From assembly GCA_949358305.1 (NCBI GenBank), contig CASHSZ010000115.1:45001-109000 (forward strand): a stretch of 64,000 nt of DNA. The letters are read 5' to 3'. Below the pieces are notes generated by a model. That model searched no databases. It had not been told where the DNA came from and saw nothing but the letters and a program-made list of their open reading frames with translations. Below, one piece after another: positions 9,660 through 20,763 of this stretch. This stretch comes from Strigamia acuminata. Its lineage: Eukaryota > Arthropoda > Chilopoda > Geophilomorpha > Linotaeniidae. A program made the translations under genes and the position numbers. Every line of letters begins with the position of its first letter. The stretch's first letter is position 1.

Positions 9660-12600
9660 ATGGCGGAACCTACAATGAGAGATCTTCTAACTGAGGATCA
9701 AATCGAAGTGCAACAACAACGTTGGGAATCGCAAATCACTGCAATGAATCATTTGTTGTCTATATCGGAGAAGACAGCAGATCCAGGTGAACTGGAAGCG
9801 CTGGTGCAAACTGCGAACCCAAAAGAAACGAGAATAGTCGGTGCGCTGAATGATCTACAGGAATATTCGGACCACGGCTATTATCTGGAATGCATTGACA
9901 AGCTTGAGACTATGCAAGCAAGAGTGGATCTTCTTCGCACGAGATACGAAATTTCAAAGCGATCACTTCCAACTTTGGGAGGAAGATTAAATACGTCGAC
10001 AAGCTCAAACCAGAATACAACCTTGAACGCGACAGCAACGTTTAGAAAAAATTCGAAGCTGCCCAAACTGGATTCCGTAAAATTCGACGGAGATATTTTG
10101 AAGTACAGAACATTCAAAAGCAACTTTGAGACCTCCGTACACAAGGATCCAGACCTGAGTAACATTGAAAAACTCCAGTATTTACAAACTATGTGTACTG
10201 GAGAAGCGGCAATTCTCATCTCAACTTTTCCCCTGATCGAGGAATCCTATGACCTTGCAAGAGAAGAACTCGAAAGACATTTTGGTGATGAGGATGCACA
10301 ACAAACTGCGTTAATAAAATCAATTCAAGAATTAAAAGTGGTTTCGAGTATTTATCCAACAAAATCGATAAAAACAAACTTGACCAAGATTTCTGCGACT
10401 ATTAGACTTTTAGAGCAACTTAAAATTCCTATTCAGACTTCGGGAGCTTTCTTATTGCCCGACATAATTAGCAAGTTTCCAACTTCAATGGCATTAAGAT
10501 TTTACCAGGTTCACGGAATTCAAAATAAGAACATTGTTACGTTGCTCAATTTCTTTGTGAATGAAGTTGCGATGGCCGAACGAACTGAAAACGTCTCGGA
10601 AAAATCGAAAAAAGACAAGAATGAAAAATCGGACGTAGAGAAAACGAAAGTGAAAGGTTCAATGACCACGTGCGCAGCTACTCAAGACGCCAAGCAGTCT
10701 ACTAGTGCCAAAACAAAGAATGAAACGAAATCTGACAGCAAGAGTGCGCCTTCAAGGACAAGCAAGTGCATTTTTTGTGATGAAGAACATTTAAACGGCT
10801 CTTGTAAAAAGGATTTCGAAATCAACGCGAAAATCGAAATAGTAAAGAAAAACAGACTGTGTTTTAACTGTTTCCGAACTGGACATAGAGTGGGAGACTG
10901 CAAGGTCAAATTTTCTTGTAAACATTGTGGTGGGCGACACCACTCCACAATATGCAAAAAATCCGAGGTGAAGAATTCAACGAGCGCTGCGGAGAAGCCG
11001 AAGGAGCCACAAGTAACAACACATGTTTCATGCGCAATCTCGACGACTCTACAACTAATGATATTCACCGCGGACCTCAAAACAAAATCAGGAGGAACTC
11101 ACAGCATTCGAGGGATGATTGATCCGGGAAGCCATCGATCGTTCATCACAAAAGAATTTGTTGAAAGACTTAAACTGAAAAAATGCGGCAGTGTCTCTGC
11201 CACCACACAGAGATTCAACGACTCGTCTCCAGCAGCCACGGACTATGATGTGTTTAATGTCACACTGCAGAGTAAAAATGACACTCAAGATTTGAAACTT
11301 TCAATGCTTTCTGTGGAAAATTTGCCACGAGTGCAGGGCATTCTTAACTCATCAATAATAGACAAGGTGAAGAAGTTAAACCTTGAACTTGCTGAAGACC
11401 TACCAGCTAAGACTTCTCAAATCGATGTGCTTTTAGGAGTCGACGTGTGGTGGAAGGTCGTTAAGGACGGCAAGAAAAAAGTAAACGCAGATCTTGGATT
11501 AATAAATACAATTTTTGGATGGGTCTTGTCCGGAGCGGCGGGGAACACCAATTTATTCGAAGATGATGAAGAATTGACAACATGTTGCAATACATGCGAC
11601 TTAGACATCCAAGAAAAATTGGACAAACTGTGGAACTTGGAATCCATCGGTATAAATGCGGGAGAAAAAGAATCCGACTTTATTCGCGATCGATTCGAAT
11701 CAACTACGAAGCGTCTAGACGATGGACGTTATGAAGTCATGCTTCCATTCAATGGACAGGAAGTCGACTTGGAATCCAATTGGGAGTTGGCCATGAACCA
11801 ACTGGCTAACACACTCAAAAGAATAGATGCCAACGAGGATTACAAAAAACGTTACGACGAGTCCATGTGGCAGTATATTCACGAAAATCACGCGGAGGAA
11901 GTCCCAAAAGAAGAGCGTTTTCTGAAGAAAGGAACATACAATATACCTCACCATCCTGTAATCAAGGAGGATCGAGACACGACGAAATTTCGAGTAGTGT
12001 TCAACGCGTCTTCATCCAAGAAGGGGAAACTTTCCCTCAATGACTGTTTATTTCCGGGACCCTCCCTTAATCCAGACTTAATACTCGTTATTGTGAGATT
12101 CCGTCTCTATTGTATTCCAATAATAGCAGACATTAAGCAAGCGTTTCTCCAGGTTATGATCAACCCAACTCAAACAAACTTTTTACGTTTTTTGTGGGTC
12201 GCTCGTGACTATTTCAAAGAGCCATACTCATGGCAAAATTTGTGGAATAATCTAATGGTTCTGCGAATGATTGTCGTGCCATTTGGCGTCATTTCTTCTC
12301 CATTCCTCTTGTGTGCGACGATTAGGAAACAAGCGAAACAATTTGAAGAAACTCATGCAAAAGAAGTCGACGCACTCGATGATGGAATCTTCATGGATGA
12401 TTTGACGTCAGGAGGAGATTTTACAGCCGACACAACCTCACATTGCGAGAAACTGAAAATGATATTAGACGACGGAAAGCTTCCCCTCGTGAAGTGGGCG
12501 ACCTCAAGCAAGGACGTCTTCAACAATTTGAAAACAGAAGGTTTTCATATGCGAGGAGAGGAGTTTTCGGACTTAGGAATTATAAAAATGCTTGGAATAT

Positions 12601-12854
12601 TGTGGAACACGGCAGAAGATGTCATGATGTTTAACATTCCGACAATTGAAAAAATTCCGAATACAAAGCGAGAAGTTGTTTCATTAATGGCTTCCATATT
12701 CGATCCAATGGGACTCATTGCTCCTGTTGTGCTTCAAATGAAACTGCTAGTTCAAGCAATCTGGATTAGAACAAAAAACTGGGATGAAAAGATTCTTGAC
12801 TCAGAGAAAAAAGAAGTCGAAGAATGGAGTCAAGACATACAAAAATTGAAATAA
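9660..12854 (+). CDS. BEL-2 Gag-protease-reverse transcriptase polyprotein (1064 aa to in-frame TAA)
   Basis: Residues about 1-310 are BEL/Pao Gag (DUF1759-like). Zinc-knuckle clusters are CIFC at 370-373, CFNC...GH...C at 401-414, and CKHC...HH...C at 420-432. The protease (DUF1758-like) has MIDPGSHRSF at 486-495, again D-P-G rather than D-S/T-G. The reverse transcriptase shows FRVVFNAS at 777-784, DIKQAFLQV at 824-832, and the catalytic box as FMDD at 911-914, followed by the Pao connector (LGILWNT, about 978-984). The frame ends at TAA (12852-12854), and the next codon continues the same frame into the RNase H. The ATG follows GAGAGGACAGAG and opens directly on Gag, so I chose it. The product would be a virus-like-particle polyprotein; the stop probably makes this copy defective unless it is read through. 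Confidence 0.93.
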   Translation: MAEPTMRDLLTEDQIEVQQQRWESQITAMNHLLSISEKTADPGELEALVQTANPKETRIVGALNDLQEYSDHGYYLECIDKLETMQARVDLLRTRYEISKRSLPTLGGRLNTSTSSNQNTTLNATATFRKNSKLPKLDSVKFDGDILKYRTFKSNFETSVHKDPDLSNIEKLQYLQTMCTGEAAILISTFPLIEESYDLAREELERHFGDEDAQQTALIKSIQELKVVSSIYPTKSIKTNLTKISATIRLLEQLKIPIQTSGAFLLPDIISKFPTSMALRFYQVHGIQNKNIVTLLNFFVNEVAMAERTENVSEKSKKDKNEKSDVEKTKVKGSMTTCAATQDAKQSTSAKTKNETKSDSKSAPSRTSKCIFCDEEHLNGSCKKDFEINAKIEIVKKNRLCFNCFRTGHRVGDCKVKFSCKHCGGRHHSTICKKSEVKNSTSAAEKPKEPQVTTHVSCAISTTLQLMIFTADLKTKSGGTHSIRGMIDPGSHRSFITKEFVERLKLKKCGSVSATTQRFNDSSPAATDYDVFNVTLQSKNDTQDLKLSMLSVENLPRVQGILNSSIIDKVKKLNLELAEDLPAKTSQIDVLLGVDVWWKVVKDGKKKVNADLGLINTIFGWVLSGAAGNTNLFEDDEELTTCCNTCDLDIQEKLDKLWNLESIGINAGEKESDFIRDRFESTTKRLDDGRYEVMLPFNGQEVDLESNWELAMNQLANTLKRIDANEDYKKRYDESMWQYIHENHAEEVPKEERFLKKGTYNIPHHPVIKEDRDTTKFRVVFNASSSKKGKLSLNDCLFPGPSLNPDLILVIVRFRLYCIPIIADIKQAFLQVMINPTQTNFLRFLWVARDYFKEPYSWQNLWNNLMVLRMIVVPFGVISSPFLLCATIRKQAKQFEETHAKEVDALDDGIFMDDLTSGGDFTADTTSHCEKLKMILDDGKLPLVKWATSSKDVFNNLKTEGFHMRGEEFSDLGIIKMLGILWNTAEDVMMFNIPTIEKIPNTKREVVSLMASIFDPMGLIAPVVLQMKLLVQAIWIRTKNWDEKILDSEKKEVEEWSQDIQKLK

Positions 12855-14900
12855 TTGAAAGTACAACGTTGGCTGCAGACTTATTCCGGTCAAGACATCA
12901 CTTTAGAAGTTTTCTGTGACGCAAGCACAAAGGCATTTGGCTGTTCAATTTTTGTCGTCAATCTGGAGGGCAAAAGAACTTTATTGTTGAGTAAATGTCG
13001 TATTGCGCCGACGAAAAAAGTGACTCTTCCTCGACTTGAATTAACTGCAGCAGTGGTTGGAGTTAGGATGACCAAGTACCTGTTAGAAAACTTTCTTCCC
13101 GGGTACCCAGTCACTGAAGTGCGATACTACTCGGACTCCACCATAACTTTAGCATGGATAAATAGTGACAAAAACGTGTGGAAGCCATACGTCTCGAACC
13201 GTGTGCAAGAAATTACTTCTTCAACCAAACCCAAACAATGGTCTCATGTACCAACGGAATTTAACCCAGCAGATTTATTAACTCGACCACATAACTCAAA
13301 AACATTGATGAACAATAAACTTTGGTGGTTTGGAGTTGATGTCTCGAAACTGGAAGAAAGAGAAATTATACAAGAGGATCTTCCAGAAGAAGAACGAAAA
13401 ATCGTTGTGATGACAATTCAAGTGACAGAAAGCTTTATTGGTCGATTCTTCAAACGATTCCGAAATTACAACCGACTTTTGAGAGTTTTCTCATACATTT
13501 TGCGATGGAAAAACAAACTTTTACGCGGTGAGCCTCTCTCGCCACTCGAGTTAGAGGACAACCAATTGAAGATCCTGCAGTTTTCTCAGAAATTACATTT
13601 TTCTGAGGAGATTGATGATGTGAAAAACAAAAGAAAACTGTCTAAACACTCCACCCTACGCAATTTCGAGCTCTTCATTGACGAGGACGGATTACTTCAA
13701 CTTCGTAGCCGCTTGAAAAAATCTTTATTGACATTTGATGAAGTGTATCCAATTATTTTGCATTATGATAGTTGGATAACAAGACTGTTAATTAAAAAAG
13801 TGCATTTGGAGTTGCTTCACGGTGACATAAGCGAAACTTTGTATCACCTACGCGAACAATTTTGGATTATAAGAGGACGAAGAACTATACAAACAGTTAT
13901 TCGAGAATGTGAGATTTGCCGACGAGGAAAACTTGCACGCAACAACCCTTCAACGGGTGACCTTCCTGCTGAACGTGTGACACCAGCGGCGCCATTTCAA
14001 AACACCGGAGTTGACCACTTGGGTCCCATTTATGTCGGCAGCAACAAGAAAGAAACGAAAAAAGTATATATCTTGCTTTTTACGTGTATGGTGACCCGTT
14101 CCATACATTTAGAAGTATCAGAGGACCTTTCTGTGCCAAAGTTTTTGCTTGCAATGAGAAGATTTGGGGCACGCTATGGATACCCCGGGAAGATTTTCTC
14201 TGACAACAGTAAGACGTTTGAGCGCGGAAGCCTCGAATTACAATCGTGGGGAAAACTCATCGGTCATAAAGATGTGAAAACATTCCTATCTGAAAAAAGG
14301 GTGCTATGGACATTCATCCCACCGCTGTCTCCATGGATGGGCGGAGCGTGGGAACGTCTAGTCCGCTCAGTAAAAGATAAACTTCGAAAGACATTGTTGC
14401 GCAGCACCGTAGACTTAGAAACTCTCCAAACTTTGGCTCTGGAAATTAGTTCAGTGCTAAATTCACGACCTTTATCTTATGTCCCCGACAGTGTTGATGG
14501 TGGTAGAATTTTGGCACCTGAAAACTTCTTAACAGGAGGTATGCCTAAATACCTAATAAACAAACAATTGAGTGCAATTAAAAAATCCGATTTGAGAAAA
14601 CTGGACATTAAACGACGCCAATTTATTTGGGAGTTCTGGAAAATTTGGAAAAAGAGTTACCTCATGCAATTGAGGAATTTTTATGAATCCAAAGGTGATA
14701 AGTTCTTCAAAAACCCTAAAGTAGACCAAATAGTGCTTCTAGAAAAAATGGGTACTAACCCATATTTTTGGCCACTTGCCAGGATAAAAGAAATTTTTCC
14801 CGGTGAGGATGGTCAAATCCGTGTGATAAAAGTTGTGCTACCCGATGGACGTGAGTTAAAAAGGTCAGTCAAGCATGTGAGAGCCCTAGAACTTGAGTGA
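12855..14900 (+). CDS. BEL-2 RNase H-integrase half of pol (681 codons, in frame after TAA)
   Basis: Direct in-frame continuation of the preceding polyprotein; it has no ATG of its own at the start. RNase H acidic residues are visible in FCDAS (D22), RLELTAA (E62), YYSDS (D94) and NPADLLTR (D140). The integrase zinc-binding HHCC is H317, H322, C352, C355. The DDE core is D387 (NTGVDHLG), D450 (KIFSDN) and E500 (GGAWERLV). The C-terminal part, about 575-681, resembles the DUF5641 domain (WPLARI, PGEDGQIRV, ELKR). All catalytic residues are present, so the only obvious lesion in this pol is the single stop codon. Confidence 0.92.
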   Translation: MKVQRWLQTYSGQDITLEVFCDASTKAFGCSIFVVNLEGKRTLLLSKCRIAPTKKVTLPRLELTAAVVGVRMTKYLLENFLPGYPVTEVRYYSDSTITLAWINSDKNVWKPYVSNRVQEITSSTKPKQWSHVPTEFNPADLLTRPHNSKTLMNNKLWWFGVDVSKLEEREIIQEDLPEEERKIVVMTIQVTESFIGRFFKRFRNYNRLLRVFSYILRWKNKLLRGEPLSPLELEDNQLKILQFSQKLHFSEEIDDVKNKRKLSKHSTLRNFELFIDEDGLLQLRSRLKKSLLTFDEVYPIILHYDSWITRLLIKKVHLELLHGDISETLYHLREQFWIIRGRRTIQTVIRECEICRRGKLARNNPSTGDLPAERVTPAAPFQNTGVDHLGPIYVGSNKKETKKVYILLFTCMVTRSIHLEVSEDLSVPKFLLAMRRFGARYGYPGKIFSDNSKTFERGSLELQSWGKLIGHKDVKTFLSEKRVLWTFIPPLSPWMGGAWERLVRSVKDKLRKTLLRSTVDLETLQTLALEISSVLNSRPLSYVPDSVDGGRILAPENFLTGGMPKYLINKQLSAIKKSDLRKLDIKRRQFIWEFWKIWKKSYLMQLRNFYESKGDKFFKNPKVDQIVLLEKMGTNPYFWPLARIKEIFPGEDGQIRVIKVVLPDGRELKRSVKHVRALELE

Positions 14901-14958
14901 TTTTTTTTTGTGATTTTTTGCGTGGTTCTCCATCTCTGTCCTCTCGCCGGCAATTCGC
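14901..14958 (+). other. BEL-2 pre-LTR segment, pyrimidine-rich with GCCGGCAAT
   Basis: Between the stop codon and the 3' LTR the plus strand is T- and C-rich (TTTTTTTTTG, CTCTGTCCTCTC) and ends CGCCGGCAATTCGC. No conventional polypurine tract is present. GCCGGCAAT is shared with BEL-1 at the same place. Confidence 0.55.
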
Positions 14959-16520
14959 TGTTGCAAGACAGCGTAGAAATTGTTGTGCTATTTTATTGTC
15001 AATATTTTTACCATTTACTTTGAGTTGATTAAAATCTTTAAGTGTTTTAATTTCCTTTGCCTAATTGGTATTTTTTCACTTTTCAGATTTTTATTGCTTA
15101 TTAAAGTGTTTTGACTTGATTTTTATTCATACTTTTCAATATTTAGTAGTGTTTATGCTTTGTATTGATTTCAAATTTCTTATTCCGTGCATTTATTGAC
15201 TTATTCACTTGTTTTTTGAGAGTTTGTGTTGATTCCGAACTGTTTTGGTGCAAATTTCGTTACCTAGCATACAATTGCGATGCTAGTGACGTCATTTTTC
15301 TGTTTCCCGTAAAGTTACGGTTCCGCCTTCTAACCTTTTGTTTAGTACTTTTCAAATCACTTGGAATTTTATTAAGCATTCGTTTAGACTAATTCAAGCA
15401 TGCTCTTTCTATCTAGATGCATCAAAACTGCTTTGGAAGTTCCGTTTGATTGGTTTGAACGTTCGTTTCCGTCTGCCATAAAAGCGCAGCCGGGAATGTT
15501 CATTTGGCCGATAAATTCGTATTTATTCAATCTGTGTATTTTATTCCGATGTTTTGTGAAGAGAATTGATAATTATTCTTATAATTTAATCGATACTTTA
15601 TTGATTATTTACATTTAGTGTTTTTACATTCATTTTACGTGTAGTTTTGCCGCCGATGTTATGTTCGCCGGACGCCATGTTTGATCCAACACTTTTGTTA
15701 TGTTCGCCGGTCGCCATGTTTGTCCCAAGCGACGATTACACAATGTAACCGTTATTTTTGTATTTTATATCACATAATTTGCATTTACTTTTACATTGCG
15801 TTATTATTCAGTATGTATTCTTTGATAATTTTGTGCTTTTGTACCGATCGAAATTCAAATGTGATCGTTATGTAATTTTCCTGGCCTGTGATTGGCTATC
15901 GTCAATCCTTTCTTTCCGAGATCGGTTTATTGCTAATATCTCATTGTTTAACGTGTTTTTGGACATTGTTGTGATTAGCTTTTTTGTTCACCGCATTCTT
16001 GTGGTCATTTCAATGTAATTCAATGTATTTTTTAATGCATTTTTTAGCAAATGCCAACTTTGCCGTAATCTTGTTTCCTCCGTTACCATGGTAACGGAAT
16101 CTTTCGTGTATCTGTATTTCGCCGCTATCGGCCTGGCGCGTGCCATATTCGGTACTGCGCATGTGCGGTTCTCTAAGAACCAATCTAATTGCTGTAATTT
16201 CTTCAGTTATTAACCAACCTTTGAATAAATGTGTTGTGTTTTATTAGCTCTTGTTTTAGGTTTATTTTCAAACACATTCAATGTGTAGTGAGTAGTTTAA
16301 AAATTCTCAGGCCAACTTATGTTTCCGCCACCTATTGGATACTTGGTGCAGGTGTTCTCCACATTGTTCCAGCGGTACAACAATGCCATTTGTTGCGGAT
16401 TTATTGCTCTCCAGTGCGATTTTCGTACTAGCCACGCCATACGACCTTGGGCGAGCTCAAGTGTCTTGAATTTGGATACGCATCGCCATTCCTTTCTATC
16501 TGTCTTGTTGACCTGCAACA
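14959..16520 (+). repeat. BEL-2 3' LTR (1562 bp)
   Basis: Pairs with 7153-8713. Differences include single substitutions near 15127-15180 and a diverged patch near 15728-15755. Ends CCTGCAACA directly against satellite. Confidence 0.93.
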
Positions 16521-19500
16521 GAGACATTGATCTTGTGGTCTTTGTGCTAAGTCAACTGCAATGTGAAATAAGCTCAAAATTTTTTTTTCAAAATTTATTG
16601 CTTGGATGTTTCTAAAACTTACATTGGAGCCTTCTACTAAGGTTTAAACACTATTTCTGAACATTCAGAGACATTAATCTTGTGGTCTTTGTGCTAAGTC
16701 AACTGCAATGTGAAATAAGCTCAAAATTTTTTTTTCAAAATTTATTGCTTGGATGTTGCTAAAACTTACATTGAAGGCTTCTACTAAGGTTTAAACACTA
16801 TTTCTGAACATTCAGAGACATTGGACTTGTGGTGTTTGTGCTAAGTCAACCGTGATGAGATCAAAAGTCTATTCTCCCAAATCATTGCTTGGATGTTTCT
16901 AAAACTTACATTGGAGCCTTCTACTAAGGTTTAAACACTATTTCTGAACATTCAGAGACATTGGTCTTGTGGTGTTTGTGCTAAGTCAACTGTGATGAGA
17001 TCAAAAGTCTATTCTCCCAAATCATTGCTTGGATGTTTCTAAAACTTACATTGGAGCCTTCTACTAAGGTTTAAACACTATTTCTGAACATTCAGAGACA
17101 TTGGTCTTGTGGTGTTTGTGCTAAGTCAACTGTGATGAGATCAAAAGTCTATTCTCCCAAATCATTGCTTGGATGTTTCTAAAACTTACATTGGAGCCTT
17201 CTACTAAGGTTTAAACACTATTTCTGAACATTCAGAGACATTGGTCTTGTGGTGTTTGTGCTAAGTCAACTGTGATGAGATCAAAAGTCTATTCTCCCAA
17301 ATCATTGCTTGGATGTTTCTAAAACTTACATTGGAGCTTTCTACTAAGGTTTAAACACTATTTCTGAACATTCAGAGACATTGATCTTGTGGTCTTTGTG
17401 CTAAGTCAACTGCAATGTGAAATAAGCTCAAAATTTTTTTTTCAAAATTTATTGCTTGGATGTTGCTAAAACTTACATTGAAGGCTTCTACTAAGGTTTA
17501 AACACTATTTCTAAACATTCAGAGACATTGGACTTGTGGTGTTTGTGCTAAGTCAACCGTGATGAGATCAAAAGTCTATTCTCCCAAATCATTGCTTGGA
17601 TGTTTCTAAAACTTACATTGGAGCCTTCTACTAAGGTTTAAACACTATTTCTGAACATTCAGAGACATTGGTCTTGTGGTGTTTGTGCTAAGTCAACTGT
17701 GATGAGATCAAAAGTCTATTCTCCCAAATCATAGCTTGGATGTTTCTAAAACTTACATTGGAGCCTTCTACTAAGGTTTAAACACTATTTCTGAACATTC
17801 AGAGACATTGATCTTGTGGTCTTTGTGCTAAGTCAACTGCAATGTGAAATAAGCTCAAAATTTTTTTTTCAAAATTTATTGCTTGGATGTTTCTAAAACT
17901 TACATTGGAGCCTTCTACTAAGGTTTAAACACTATTTCTGAACATTCAGAGACATTGATCTTGTGGTCTTTGTGCTAAGTCAACTGCAATGTGAAATAAG
18001 CTCAAAATTTTTTTTTCAAAATTTATTGCTTGGATGTTGCTAAAACTTACATTGAAGGCTTCTACTAAGGTTTAAACACTATTTCTGAACATTCAGAGAC
18101 ATTGGACTTGTGGTGTTTGTGCTAAGTCAACCGTGATGAGATCAAAAGTCTATTCTCCCAAATCATTGCTTGGATGTTTCTAAAACTTACATTGGAGCCT
18201 TCTACTAAGGTTTAAACACTATTTCTGAACATTCAGAGACATTGGTCTTGTGGTGTTTGTGCTAAGTCAACTGTGATGAGATCAAAAGTCTATTCTCCCA
18301 AATCATTGCTTGGATGTTTCTAAAACTTACATTGGAGCCTTCTACTAAGGTTTAAACACTATTTCTGAACATTCAGAGACATTGGTCTTGTGGTGTTTGT
18401 GCTAAGTCAACTGTGATGAGATCAAAAGTCTATTCTCCCAAATCATTGCTTGGATGTTTCTAAAACTTACATTGGAGCCTTCTACTAAGGTTTAAACACT
18501 ATTTCTGAACATTCAGAGACATTGGTCTTGTGGTGTTTGTGCTAAGTCAACTGTGATGAGATCAAAAGTCTATTCTCCCAAATCATTGCTTGGATGTTTT
18601 TAAAACTTACATTGGAGCCTTCTACTAAGGTTTAAACACTATTTCTGAACATTCAGAGACATTGGTCTTGTGGTGTTTGTGCTAAGTCAACTGTGATGAG
18701 ATCAAAAGTCTATTCTTCCAAATCATTGCTTGGATGTTTCTAAAACTTACATTGGAGCCTTCTACTAAGGTTTAAACACTATTTCTGAACATTCAGAGAC
18801 ATTGATCTTGTGGTCTTTGTGCTAAGTCAACTGCAATGTGAAATAAGCTCAAAATTTTTTTTTCAAAATTTATTGCTTGGATGTTGCTAAAACTTACATT
18901 GAAGGCTTCTACTAAGGTTTAAACACTATTTCTGAACATTCAGAGACATTGGACTTGTGGTGTTTGTGCTAAGTCAACCGTGATGAGATCAAAAGTCTAT
19001 TCTCCCAAATCATTGCTTGGATGTTTCTAAAACTTACATTGGAGCCTTCTACTAAGGTTTAAACACTATTTCTGAACATTCAGAGACATTGGTCTTGTGG
19101 TGTTTGTGCTAAGTCAACTGTGATGAGATCAAAAGTCTATTCTTCCAAATCATTGCTTGGATGTTTCTAAAACTTACATTGGAGCCTTCTACTAAGGTTT
19201 AAACACTATTTCTGAACATTCAGAGACATTGATCTTGTGGTCTTTGTGCTAAGTCAACTGCAATGTGAAATAAGCTCAAAATTTTTTTTTCAAAATTTAT
19301 TGCTTGGATGTTGCTAAAACTTACATTGAAGGCTTCTACTAAGGTTTAAACACTATTTCTGAACATTCAGAGACATTGGACTTGTGGTGTTTGTGCTAAG
19401 TCAACCGTGATGAGATCAAAAGTCTATTCTCCCAAATCATTGCTTGGATGTTTCTAAAACTTACATTGGAGCCTTCTACTAAGGTTTAAACACTATTTCT

Positions 19501-20763
19501 GAACATTCAGAGACATTGGTCTTGTGGTGTTTGTGCTAAGTCAACTGTGATGAGATCAAAAGTCTATTCTCCCAAATCATTGCTTGGATGTTTCTAAAAC
19601 TTACATTGGAGCCTTCTACTAAGGTTTAAACACTATTTCTGAACATTCAGAGACATTGGTCTTGTGGTGTTTGTGCTAAGTCAACTGTGATGAGATCAAA
19701 AGTCTATTCTCCCAAATCATTGCTTGGATGTTTCTAAAACTTACATTGGAGCCTTCTACTAAGGTTTAAACACTATTTCTGAACATTCAGAGACATTGGT
19801 CTTGTGGTGTTTGTGCTAAGTCAACTGTGATGAGATCAAAAGTCTATTCTCCCAAATCATTGCTTGGATGTTTCTAAAACTTACATTGGAGCCTTCTACT
19901 AAGGTTTAAACACTATTTCTGAACATTCAGAGACATTGATCTTGTGGTCTTTGTGCTAAGTCAACTGCAATGTGAAATAAGCTCAAAATTTTTTTTTCAA
20001 AATTTATTGCTTGGATGTTTCTAAAACTTACATTGGAGCCTTCTACTAAGGTTTAAACACTATTTCTGAACATTCAGAGACATTGATCTTGTGGTCTTTG
20101 TGCTAAGTCAACTGCAATGTGAAATAAGCTCAAAATTTTTTTTTCAAAATTTATTGCTTGGATGTTGCTAAAACTTACATTGAAGGCTTCTACTAAGGTT
20201 TAAACACTATTTCTGAACATTCAGAGACATTGGACTTGTGGTGTTTGTGCTAAGTCAACCGTGATGAGATCAAAAGTCTATTCTCCCAAATCATTGCTTG
20301 GATGTTTCTAAAACTTACATTGGAGCCTTCTACTAAGGTTTAAACACTATTTCTGAACATTCAGAGACATTGGTCTTGTGGTGTTTGTGCTAAGTCAACT
20401 GTGATGAGATCAAAAGTCTATTCTCCCAAATCATTGCTTGGATGTTTCTAAAACTTACATTGGAGCCTTCTACTAAGGTTTAAACACTATTTCTGAACAT
20501 TCAGAGACATTGGTCTTGTGGTGTTTGTGCTAAGTCAACTGTGATGAGATCAAAAGTCTATTCTCCCAAATCATTGCTTGGATGTTTCTAAAACTTACAT
20601 TGGAGCCTTCTACTAAGGTTTAAACACTATTTCTGAACATTCAGAGACATTGGTCTTGTGGTGTTTGTGCTAAGTCAACTGTGATGAGATCAAAAGTCTA
20701 TTCTCCGAAATCATTGCTTGGATGTTTCTAAAACTTACATTGGAGCCTTCTACTAAGGTTTAA
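16521..20763 (-). repeat. 140/147-bp satellite, right array (inverted relative to left array)
   Basis: Reading the plus strand, monomers start GAGACATTG at 16521, 16668, 16815, 16955 and onward to 20644, spaced 140 or 147 bp, about 30 in all. Type B (147 bp, with a T-run and TGCAATGTGAAATAAGC) precedes a marked type A' (GGACTTG, AACCGTGATG), which precedes plain type A. By my reading the order is BBA'AAA, BA'A, BBA'AAAA, BA'A, BA'AAA, BBA'AAA. The array stops inside a monomer at 20763. No coding potential. Confidence 0.97.

Larger units (their letters stand above)
7153..16520 (+). mobile_element. BEL-2: full-length BEL/Pao LTR retrotransposon inserted in the satellite
   Basis: Two LTRs of about 1.56 kb (7153-8713 and 14959-16520) begin TGTTGCAAG and end CCTGCAACA. 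They bracket a leader, gag-protease-reverse transcriptase and RNase H-integrase. The LTRs differ by scattered substitutions and a rearranged patch near 7920-7950 versus 15728-15755, so this insertion is older than BEL-1 or the copia element. No target-site duplication is visible: the left flank is satellite in plus orientation and the right flank is the same satellite in minus orientation. Confidence 0.93.
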
